From NCBI GenBank assembly GCA_002791215.1, contig PFWQ01000057.1:2206-11485 (forward strand): a DNA stretch of 9,280 nucleotides. Direction: 5' to 3'. Of this stretch, positions 1-7,174 are shown one piece after another. Each line of letters begins with the position of its first letter. The stretch's first letter is position 1. This DNA comes from a candidate division SR1 bacterium CG_4_9_14_3_um_filter_40_9 (lineage in GTDB: Bacteria; Patescibacteriota; Gracilibacteria; Absconditabacterales; Absconditicoccaceae). Position numbers and translations under genes: made by a program. Below the pieces are notes generated by a model. The model ran no database searches. It was not told the DNA's origin and was given only the letters and a program-made list of their open reading frames with translations.

Positions 1-230
1 TATATTGCTTTTCTACTGTTCTCTCTATATCATTCATCGTCATCAAAACTTTCTCATAATAATATTCTTTCAAATATCTCTGTAAATTTCCCAAATTTCT
101 CCGCACCGTCTTTTCGTTTTACGATATCTTCATTCAAGTTTAAATCTTTTCTCAAATCATCAGAAGCGGTAGCAGTAACGCCCCCATGGCTATTTGTTGG
201 TGTGGATAATGATCAAGTAAATTCTTCCAT
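1..230 (-). CDS. Unknown protein, N-terminal part (runs off the left edge; code 25)
   Basis: This is an open frame of about 76 codons that starts at an ATG (228-230) and is still open at the window edge, so its C-terminus is missing. It needs UGA read as Gly at 213-215, 54-56 and 30-32. The product starts MEEFTGSLST, has a low-complexity Ser/Thr/Gly stretch up to about residue 25, then a charged, probably helical segment rich in Lys, Asp and Glu (for example KRKDGAEKFGKF). There is no signal peptide, membrane segment or family motif that I recognise. It begins 40 nt after the stop of the 769-aa gene, with no clear Shine-Dalgarno, so it may be the next gene of the same transcript. The charged composition resembles that neighbour. 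A competing ATG at 255 opens only a short frame and is less likely. Confidence 0.55.
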
Positions 231-270
231 GAAGATATAAACGAATTAAATACCATTAGTTTTTGCAAAT

Positions 271-2580
271 TTATGCTACATTCTTTTCGTCGGAAGCGTT
301 TTCGAATTCTTTCATCTTAGTTTCTGCGCCTACCTGGCTTTCCATGCTTTCCATATTCATGCTGAAAGCCTGATTTCTCTGCCAAGCCATCTTATTATCG
401 CTTTTTTTATTCAGTTTCTCTAATTTACTTTCGTAATCTCCAAGCATATCCAAATCTATCATAGGGAAAGAATCAGACTTTGGAGATTTAAAACATTGAA
501 AAAACTTTAAATAAGTGTTGTCTGCTGGTGGCATATTCCGATAGTTTTTCTTATCTACAATGTAAGGACAAAAAGCCATTTCAAAGAAATATCTTTCCTT
601 ATTATTCTCCTGTTTTGTCTTATCTCGCGGATTCGTTTGAGGGTGATAGGTAATTCTCTTCTCTTTGATATCTTTCATTTCTTTTATCGTCTCTCTTCAT
701 TTTTTAAGTTCATCTCTCGTATACCGATTGGCGGCATTATGGACGAGATCGCATAGTTGGAAATATTCAGGAGGTGTCTGTCAGATTTCTTCGAATCCTT
801 CTCCTTTGGGGAAATGCATAAAATCAATTAAAATCTCTTGTGTAAACATATTCTGCACCGCTACTTTCTCAAAATGACTCGGATCGATACCGGCGAGATA
901 ATCAGCCTTCACGTCTGTATCTAATTTTGTTTGAAGATTCTTTTTCATGTCATCAAGATTCTCGCTCTTTATGAGAATCTGTTTACGTCATTCATCACCT
1001 CGAGATTCCACCTTCTGAGTAAAATCACTTAATTTGGGTAATTTCAACAAAGGGATTTCTTCACGACATGTTTTTTTATTTTCTTCATTGGCAAGATAAT
1101 AAATTCACTTTACAATATCTTTTTTGAGAAATTTTTCTGTTTCTAAAGTTCATTTTGTGAGATTATAATATACCGTCAGATCCTTATCGCCGACTTTACC
1201 TTTGATCTCCACTATTCTATCCCCATCATCTTCTTGGATTGCATCACTTTTTTCGATTCTGAGTGAAGTCAGTAAATTTTCTTTATCTCAGTTATCCAGC
1301 GAGAAATTCATACATGATCTGAGCATATCTATACAAGTTGAAACTGCTTGCATTTTGATTGTCGGATTCCATACGTTAAGAACTTCTCACTCTGCATGGT
1401 TAAATTCATTTTGTATCAATTTTAATTTTGGGTCCAATCTCTTCCTATCCTTCGCAGAAACGTCAGATTTTAATCTTCATGTCTCTCCGTCAAAGAACTT
1501 CTCATCACCCTTACAAATATTTTTAATCATATTCCCCATCGTTGGATCATATTTTTTCTTGATATTATCTCTGTATTCATTGTCTTTCAGACTTTCATCT
1601 TTGACGAGAGTAGTAAGATTGCTCTCTTTCTCGGTTATATATCCTTGGATAACATCTGTCCCGATGATTTTACTTTTCTCTTTGTCCAAAGCATCTTTGG
1701 GAGTATTTTTTGTCTTATCGAGCATATGCGCGACCTTTTCGATATACTTCAACAAATCCTTATCCCAGAATTTTTGGAGTCGAGAATCGTTTTTGTAGAT
1801 ATTATATAATCTGACTGCCAAGTCATCGAATTCTGCGCCATATTTCTGGTCCAATCATTTTTCTTTGGCCATCTTCAACAATTCCATTCTTTCCAATTGT
1901 CTCTGCAATGCCTCCTTGCCTCATGCATTCTTGATATCTTCTTCGCTTGCTGCATTTACTTTCATTGTCGCTGCAGCCCTGGCCTTTAACATATCTTGCG
2001 TGTTGATATATCATTCTTGTTTCGCTCTAGCGAGAAAAGCGATCAAGTCTTCGTCGAATTCGAACAATTCCAAATTGACTGCGGCCTGATTGATATTGAC
2101 CTTTTCAAATCATCCTGCCGAAAAAATTTTATCTTTTTTCGCCTGTATCGACTCTTTCTGATTTCTCAAAAATCCTCCGAATAAAGACATGTCTTCCATA
2201 AAGTCAAGCTTATCTATGGTTGGTTGATCCATATTCATCACGTATTGCTGGTCGAATTCATCCATATGCGCTCTGAGAAATTTCTGCTTATTCACGTCGT
2301 TAAATTTATTTATTTGCTTCTCTATACCCTCCGATTCCAATCCTTTTGATTTCTGTAGCATTTCTCAAATCTTTATGTTGTACTCAATATTTTTCGTTTT
2401 ATCATGAGCTTTTTTTGCTGCTATATATACTGCTTCATCGCAAATTCAAAATTTTGCTGCCAGCTTGGGCATCATCTTCTTCCAATCATCGCCATATACT
2501 CCCTCAACAATCTGCCAGACTTGCTTTTTCTCCTGCTTGGGTGTATTCTCTAACTGTTTTATCTCTGCTTTTTCTACCAT
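271..2580 (-). CDS. 769-aa hypothetical charged protein (UGA = Gly)
   Basis: This is one uninterrupted frame of 770 codons from ATG (2578-2580) to TAA (271-273) once 14 UGA codons are read as glycine (complement triplets starting at 2446, 2365, 2110, 2011, 1921, 1855, 1477, 1387, 1288, 1150, 1105, 988, 781 and 697). With the standard code it breaks into many pieces, all in the same frame. The product starts MVEKAEIKQLENTPKQEKKQ and is rich in Lys, Asp, Glu and Asn. It is probably mostly alpha-helical, with no signal peptide, membrane helix, ATPase loop or nuclease motif that I can see. A few aromatic patches occur near the C-terminal third (VYYNLTKG, KGIYYLANEE, FFEMAFCPYIVDKK). It is probably cytoplasmic and lineage-specific. 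The gene follows the isomerase by 160 nt of structured spacer. I do not recognise a family and assign no function. Confidence 0.85.
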
Positions 2581-2740
2581 TGTAATGAATTTAAAATATT
2601 AAATGTTTAATTTTTAATGAGATGCCTGCTCCACCTCGCTGTACAGCGTGGGACTTGCGCTGGCATGACTTTCACTTCGTGAGGTTCGCATTAAGTTTCT
2701 TCATTTGACTTTATGGACCTTATGAACCTTCGACCTTTGA
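2581..2740. other. Structured intergenic spacer between the isomerase and the 769-aa gene
   Basis: This 160-nt spacer holds no gene. Next to the isomerase stop (about 2706-2741) is a short degenerate tandem pattern on the minus strand, in which AGGTTCATA is followed by AGGTCCATA. At 2637-2648 there is a perfect 12-nt palindrome, CGCTGTACAGCG. It is flanked by partly pairing CCAC/GTGG, and further out by ATGCC (2622-2626) and GGCAT, so the middle of the spacer can fold into a branched stem. The part next to the 769-aa start (2581-2620) is almost pure A/T and could hold a promoter, but I cannot place a convincing -35/-10 pair. The palindrome has no U-tract after it, so it is not a standard terminator. 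Confidence 0.5.
2637..2648. repeat. Perfect 12-nt palindrome in a larger imperfect stem
   Basis: CGCTGTACAGCG is self-complementary. With flanking CCAC and GTGG, and outer ATGCC/GGCAT arms, it forms the core of a stem in the spacer between two genes. It could be an RNA processing or stability element, a protein-binding dyad, or one copy of a genome-wide repeat. The window has no second copy. Confidence 0.5.
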
Positions 2741-3685
2741 CTAATGTGCCATTCGTGGATAGTACTTTTTGACTGCCTTTTTCAAATCCTTTGGTTTGAT
2801 GATGCCAAACTGCGTAATGATTCCCGTGATGAATTTGGCCGGCACCATATCGAATGCATAGTTGATAATCTCCAATCATTTTGGAGCTTCCGGCCATACT
2901 TCTTTGCCGGATCTTTCTTCTATTTCTATTTTTTTCTCCATATCGACCTTGGTCAAACTTCCCACGACGTAGACGGGGATTTTGGAATGCCATGCAGATA
3001 ACGCGATCGCAAAACTTCCTATCTTGTTGTACACACTACCGTCAAGTTTAATATTGTCGCAACCGAGGATTATCATATCGATATCTACATGAGATTCATA
3101 CATGTTGTCCACAAAAAATGGTGCGGCATCATCGACGATCATCGTATCAGGCACGCCTGCTTTCACAAGCTCTGTGGATGTTCTCCTTCATTGATACAAA
3201 GGCCTCGTTTCGGTATTGTAGACGTGGATTTTCTTTCCTGCTTTTCGTGCAGTGGTAAGCACTTTTACGACCGATCATGAATGGCAATGCGTCACGATAT
3301 TGTAGCCGTTTTTGATAATCTTCGCTCAAATCGCCGGTCTGAGTTCTTCTTCTTTTTCTATCTCTGCGATGTATTCTTCACCTGCCTCTGAAAGTTTTTT
3401 TTGTAATTGAATAATATCCTTGGACTTGGTACTTTCTACTTGATACTTTGTGCTAATTAGCTTTAGACCGTTGAATAACATCGGCTCCGTAGCTCTTGCA
3501 TTCTTGAGGAGCATACTTGCCTTCGCCAGAAAAATCTTCAATTCTGACAAAGAGTTGAATTTTTGTTTCTTCAATTCTTGAGCGAGAATCTGAATTCAAG
3601 CTTTGGCGATATTTGTTGCTCACTGGATGGTGATTGACTTGATATCTTCGACAACTTGTTTGATTTTGGCAAGTTTATCCATCAT
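2741..3685 (-). CDS. eIF2B-family sugar-phosphate isomerase, probably ribose-1,5-bisphosphate isomerase (UGA = Gly)
   Basis: The protein is 314 aa, from ATG at 3685 (a second ATG follows at 3682) to TAG at 2741-2743, a normal length for the eIF2B-alpha/R15P-isomerase/MTR1P-isomerase superfamily. Six UGA codons are read as Gly (3620, 3596, 3326, 3275, 3188 and 2876, lowest coordinate). Visible motifs are SITIQGATNIAKA near the N-terminus, HCHSGS at about 133-138 with the likely catalytic Cys134, TETRPLYQGR at 158-167 (its Gly is a UGA), VDDAA at 184-188, GCDNI with the likely catalytic Asp210, NKIGS just after, and a C-terminal FDMVPAKFITGIITQFGII. In the family, ribose-1,5-bisphosphate isomerase turns R15P into ribulose-1,5-bisphosphate between AMP phosphorylase and RuBisCO, a route described in archaea and in SR1. 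The gene lies 19 nt after a 92-aa ORF, so they are probably cotranscribed. Methylthioribose-1-phosphate isomerase or a regulatory eIF2B-like protein are the alternatives. Confidence 0.87.
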
Positions 3686-3704
3686 TATTTTGAAAATGAT
3701 AAAT

Positions 3705-3983
3705 TTATTGATTGTAGATTGAGCGTAAGAATAAATCAAAATTTGCATAATTGTCTTCCAAGAAATCGAAGTCCATAGGCTCAGCATCCTTGGTTGTATA
3801 TACTTTCACTCTTTTGAATTTTTGATGTTCTTCGACTTCTATATATCTGATTTGTCTGTCGAATAAAATTACTCATCTTTTTTTGACATCGGGTTCGTTT
3901 TCGTTGGTGAATCCTATCTGCGTGCAATGCCCGTTAGGATTGATGATTTCGGTTAGTTTGTAACCGTCAAAACTTAAAGCCAT
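3705..3983 (-). CDS. 92-aa hypothetical protein (UGA = Gly)
   Basis: This small gene is invisible with the standard code because of one UGA (3873-3875, codon 37) in the middle. Read as Gly, it gives 92 residues from ATG (3981-3983) to TAA (3705-3707). The protein starts MALSFDGYKLTEIINPNG. It is soluble, rich in charged and aromatic residues, and looks like a compact alpha/beta domain with alternating hydrophobic strands (VILFDRQIRYIEVEE, FKRVKVYTT) and an acidic C-terminal part. No family is recognised. Only 19 nt separate it from the isomerase start, and a promoter-like pair lies 35-62 nt upstream, so it is probably the first gene of a two-gene unit. A role linked to the isomerase is only inferred from position. 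Confidence 0.65.
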
Positions 3984-4017
3984 GGTTGGATGATAAATGG
4001 ATAAAAACATATCTGTA

Positions 4018-4045
4018 TCTATAACGCTTTAATTGTATCCGACAA
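4018..4045 (-). promoter_or_regulatory. Predicted sigma70-type promoter for the 92-aa gene and isomerase
   Basis: On the minus strand, TTGTCG (4040-4045) and TATAGA (4018-4023) are separated by 16 nt, about 35 nt before the ATG at 3983. It lies just past the pnp terminator, where a new transcript is expected. The -35 box is only a partial match. Confidence 0.4.
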
Positions 4046-4054
4046 GCCTTGAAA

Positions 4055-4086
4055 TTGCAAAAAAACCCTGCTCCGGCAGGGTCTTT
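4055..4086 (-). terminator. Intrinsic terminator of pnp
   Basis: A 7-bp GC-rich stem, ACCCTGC (4065-4071) pairing with GCAGGGT (4076-4082), closes a 4-nt loop. In the minus-strand transcript it is followed at once by a run of U (the plus-strand A-run at 4059-4065). It lies about 45 nt after the pnp stop. This is a classical rho-independent terminator for the minus strand. Confidence 0.85.
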
Positions 4087-4125
4087 TCCTTGACTTTTAT
4101 GACTTTGTATATGATGGGTGTTGAA

Positions 4126-6258
4126 TTATATCTTCTTGACTGCAATCTTACCAGTTTCATCTATGCCCTTGATGCTTACTTTGATGACCTGTCCGATCTT
4201 GAAATGGTTGCTCAATGGAGTAACGTGTCTTTCTCCGAGGTTGGATATGTGGCAAAGTCCCATCTTTTTCTTTGGAAGTTCTACGAAGAGTCCGTAATCC
4301 TCTACTCTAGAAATTCTCGCGTCAAATGTCTGTCCGATTTCCAAATCAGTAACGATCTCTTTGATAATCTCAACCACCTGGTCGATGATTTCCTGGTTTT
4401 GATGTGTGATATAGCATGTTCCATCATCTTCGAAATCAATCTTCACCTTGTCATGTTCATCGATAATTTTGTTGATCACATCTCCTCATTTTCCGATAAC
4501 TTCTTTGATTTTTCCAGGATCGACTTTCATGACGAAGATTTTTGGCGCATATGTTCCTATGTGATCTCTTGGTTTATCGATGGTCTTGAGCATAAAATCC
4601 ATGATCTCTTTGTATCCTTCGATAGATCTATCGATAGTTTCAAACACGATATCCATCGGGATTCCTTTGAGTTTTGTGTCCAATTGGATGGCAGTCACTC
4701 CGTCTACGGTACCTGCAACTTTGAAATCCATATCTCCCGTGAAATCTTCTGTCGCCATCAAATCGTTGAGGACCATATGTTTTGTAATTTTATCTTTGTC
4801 ATCGTGTTCTGTCATAAGTCCCATAGCAATTCCTGCAACTGGTTTTTTGATTGGCACTCATGCATCCATCAATGACAGCGTAGAACCGCAGACTGAACCC
4901 ATAGAAGTCGAGCCTCCTGAGCCCAAACATTCAGATACTAATCTGATAGAATATGGGAAAACTGTCTTGTCTGGTATCATTCTTTCCAATGCTTTTTCTG
5001 CTAACTTTCCATGTCAGATTTCTCTTCTTCCTGTTCCTCTCATAGCTTTTGCTTCATGCACAGAAAATCCTGGGAAGTTGTAATGATGGAAATATCTTTG
5101 TTTTACATTATCATTTTCCATATCTTCGAGTACGAGATAATCCTTGGGGCCTCACAAAGTAACTGTTGTAAGCACTTGTGTATCTCCTCTCCAGAATAAT
5201 CCTGTTCCATGGACTCTTGGTAGCATTCCTACTTCACAATACAAAGATCTGATATCTTTTTCTTTGCGGTCGTCGATTCTTTTCCCGGTTTCCAATGTAC
5301 GTTCGCGGATGTAGTGTTTTACAATATTGAAGGTAGCTATTTTCACTTTGCTTTCAGTAAAGTCAGCTTGCTCTGCATCTGCAATCTTGTCTTTGCATAA
5401 TTCGATTGCTTCTTTTTCAAATCCTGAATAAATATCATTGAATCAAACTTTTGTGTTTCCTGCTAATGCGGATAATTTTTCCTGATTGAAAACATTACTC
5501 AGGTATGCGATAACTTCTTCTGATGGTTTATTGAAGACGACTTCTTTTTTGTTTATCGTCAATTTTTTTAGGAAGTCTGCCTGCATATCGCACGATTGAT
5601 CGATGGCCTTCTGTCAGAGTTCAAAAGCTTTTTTGAGGATATCTGCTGGCACCTCGTTAGCTTCAGATTCGATCATATTGATTGATCATTTTTTTCCTGA
5701 GACAAGCAGATTGAGTTCAGCTTTTGCAAGTTCTGCATTGGTCGGATTGACGATGTATTTACCATCTAGATACGCAATCTGTGCGGCACCTACTGGCCCC
5801 TCAAATGGCAAACCAGCAGCTATGATAGAAACTGATGCTCCGATGATGGTCATCACGCCAAGTGGATGTTCATGGTCTAATGCTAAAGGTGTTACGGAGA
5901 CGACAACGTCATTGATCATGCCTTTTGGAAACATAGGTCTGAGTGCTCTGTCTGCGAGTCTCCCATACAAGATGACCGTATCAGTAGGTCTGCCTTCTCT
6001 TCTTCTGTAGACTGCTCCGCCGATTCTTCATGCAGCAGAATAACTGTCTCTAAAATCTAGCGTCAAAGGAAGAAAATCTGCCTCTGTTTTTGGGTTGTTC
6101 ACTTCCATCACGGTGGAAATCAAAAGCACGTCTTCACAGAATTTAACGGTGATGGAACTATCAGCTTGCACCGCTAATTTCCCTGTTTCAAACGATAATT
6201 GCTTACCTTCTCGATCGAAGGATTTTTGGTGGAGTTTAAACTCCTTTTTTTTGGTCAT
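4126..6258 (-). CDS. pnp: Polynucleotide phosphorylase (PNPase), UGA = Gly
   Basis: The product is 710 aa, against 711 in E. coli, from ATG (6256-6258) to TAA (4126-4128). PNPase is a trimeric 3'-5' exoribonuclease that phosphorolyses RNA to nucleoside diphosphates. Domain order is complete: first RNase PH core ([13 protein letters not shown] near residue 77), helical linker (about 190-280), second RNase PH core (TTVTLGGP near 369, REIGHGK near 415, [17 protein letters not shown] near 467, GDMDFKVAG with Asp509, Asp511 and Lys513), KH domain (VIGKGG at 587-592), and a C-terminal S1 domain ([21 protein letters not shown]). Eight UGA codons (complement triplets starting at 6028, 5686, 5614, 5443, 5152, 5014, 4858 and 4486) sit where the family has glycine, several of them invariant. 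The acidic and lysine catalytic residues are present. No obvious Shine-Dalgarno precedes the ATG. A promoter, a long leader hairpin and a terminator frame it as a single-gene unit. Confidence 0.97.
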
Positions 6259-6292
6259 GAAAATTGAATGTGAAAAAATAAAGTGAATAATT

Positions 6293-6376
6293 GAGAAATT
6301 TGAAGGAGAAATTGTAGAGACTTAGAAACTACATTAACTATTCCACTAACGTAATTTCTAAGTTCCTAAATTTCTC
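6293..6376 (-). promoter_or_regulatory. Long imperfect hairpin in the predicted pnp leader
   Basis: Two arm pairs nest here. The outer pair is GAGAAATTT (6293-6301) with AAATTTCTC (6368-6376). The inner pair is ACTTAGAAACTAC (6320-6332) with GTAATTTCTAAGT (6351-6363), 12 of 13 positions pairing around an 18-nt loop, and an asymmetric bulge on one side. The stem starts about 15 nt after the predicted transcription start and ends 35 nt before the pnp ATG. No U-tract follows on the minus strand, so it is not a good terminator of the upstream gene. In E. coli, pnp is autoregulated through a leader hairpin cut by RNase III. An analogous role here is inferred. Confidence 0.55.
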
Positions 6377-6397
6377 ATTATCTAAATTTCATAAGGT

Positions 6398-6425
6398 ATG
6401 ATAGGAATTTCCTAGCTGATTTCAA
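6398..6425 (-). promoter_or_regulatory. Predicted sigma70-type promoter for pnp
   Basis: On the minus strand, TTGAAA (6420-6425) and TATCAT (6398-6403) are separated by 16 nt. The expected start near 6391 gives a leader of about 130 nt that carries the hairpin at 6293-6376. Confidence 0.5.
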
Positions 6426-6433
6426 ATAAGAAA

Positions 6434-6524
6434 AAATCCTCCACCATGCGTGGCTCCCCTCCTTAAAATCCCTTCCCTAAAGGTACCCCTTCCCTTTAAA
6501 AGGGTAGACAAGGAGGACAAAATT
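6434..6524. repeat. MITE-like intergenic repeat, copy A
   Basis: This roughly 90-nt GC-richer stretch between the phosphoribosyltransferase and pnp begins AAATCCTCCACCATGCG and ends GGAGGACAAAATT. It has inverted ends (TCCTCC/GGAGGA), nested CCTCCTT (6458-6464) with AAGGAGG (6510-6516), and a small internal CCCTTTAAAAGGG hairpin (6492-6504). Its first 35 nt match the minus-strand reading of the element at 8879-8994 with a few differences. No coding capacity was seen. Confidence 0.6.
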
Positions 6525-6556
6525 ATTTCTAAAGACTATCGGCTAAGAGCTAACGA

Positions 6557-6994
6557 CTACCTGTGGTAAGGGAAAATAATCCATTCATCCGTAATCTTTT
6601 CCACAAAAAAGTCAGCCTGGATCTTTGCTCACTCTTTGAGATAAATCACAGCTATCTTGGTATTTGGGCGATCGAATTTGTAGTTGGAGAAAATGTAAGT
6701 GATGGTATTTCAACTATCGATGAGATCATCGACAATCAATACTTTGAACTGTGAAAAATCCTTGATGATTTTGGTCATGTCCTGAATCTCCCTTCATCAC
6801 TGCTTACTCTCGATATTGACCATCTCGATGCTTTTTACCCCGATGAGATCAGCAAGAAAATAGGCAGAAAGCAGTCCGCCTCTTGTGATAGAAACGACGA
6901 TATCAGGCTTGAACCCGCTATGGACGATCTGATCAGCGAGCGTGATGCATCTCTTCTGCAAATCTTCGTAGCTTACTTTGATTTTACTAGTCAT
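6557..6994 (-). CDS. Purine-type phosphoribosyltransferase (UGA = Gly)
   Basis: The protein is 145 aa, from ATG (6992-6994) to TAG (6557-6559). I chose this start over an ATG at 7054 because AAGGG lies just before it and the promoter lies between the two. The type I PRTase fold shows as SITRGGLLSAYFLADLIG (about 35-52), the PRPP-binding loop VLIVDDLIDSG ending in Gly95, and a C-terminal DEWIIFPY like the WxxFPW ending of the COG2236 hypoxanthine/xanthine phosphoribosyltransferase group. Four UGA codons encode Gly (6797, 6794, 6710, 6629). The one at 6710-6712 is the PRPP-loop glycine itself. Such enzymes join a free base to PRPP to make a nucleotide, useful in a CPR cell that salvages purines. 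The exact base cannot be told from the sequence. A repeat element, not an obvious terminator, follows. Confidence 0.88.
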
Positions 6995-7042
6995 TTTCCC
7001 TTGATGAGTGATAAATGACACATTTACGAATATATTGATGAC

Positions 7043-7070
7043 AGTATAGTGCATCAGTGGTCGAAATCAA
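7043..7070 (-). promoter_or_regulatory. Predicted sigma70-type promoter for the phosphoribosyltransferase
   Basis: On the minus strand, TTGATT (7065-7070) and TATACT (7043-7048) are separated by 16 nt, with a leader of about 40 nt to the ATG at 6994. It directly follows the terminator U-tract of the gene before it. Confidence 0.6.
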
Positions 7071-7115
7071 ATAAAAAAAAATACCCTCCGGCAACAAACC
7101 GAAGAGCATTTTTTT
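7071..7115 (-). terminator. Intrinsic terminator after the Cys/Gly-rich protein gene
   Basis: In the minus-strand RNA, GCUCUUCGG (7107-7099) pairs with CCGGAGGGU (7091-7083) over 9 bp including G-U pairs, with a 7-nt loop, and is followed by a run of eight U (7080-7073). On the plus strand the G-U pairs become A-C mismatches, so the direction is minus. Confidence 0.8.
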
Positions 7116-7131
7116 GTTGAAATTATTATCA

Positions 7132-7173
7132 TTCGACCGACCCTGCTACACCTTATAGCAGGGCAAGGTCGAA
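7132..7173 (-). terminator. Long hairpin at the stop codon of the Cys/Gly-rich protein gene
   Basis: TTCGACC (7132-7138) pairs with GGTCGAA (7167-7173), and inside it CCCTGCTA (7141-7148) pairs with TAGCAGGG (7156-7163), a 15-bp stem with a small internal loop. It begins one nucleotide after the stop codon. Only a weak U-rich tail follows, so it may shield the 3' end or act together with the terminator just downstream. Confidence 0.6.
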
Positions 7174-7174
7174 A

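Noticed and set aside
1202..1798. A plus-strand frame of 198 codons with hydrophobic stretches.
   Set aside because: It lies opposite the 769-aa gene. Its Ser/Leu/Phe-rich composition is what the complement of Lys/Glu-rich coding DNA gives.
4033..4875. A long plus-strand open frame (280 codons) opposite pnp.
   Set aside because: It is the antisense shadow of the pnp S1/KH region, with no recognisable domain.
4126..6258. UGA read as tryptophan (Mycoplasma-like code) or as selenocysteine.
   Set aside because: The affected columns are glycine in PNPase and PRTase families, Trp is encoded by TGG here (for example LFWRGD in PNPase), and the number and spread of sites do not fit selenocysteine.
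6557..7054. Upstream ATG at 7054 as the start of the phosphoribosyltransferase.
   Set aside because: It adds 20 residues not typical of the family, and the predicted -10 box ends just before it. The ATG at 6994 has AAGGG at good spacing.
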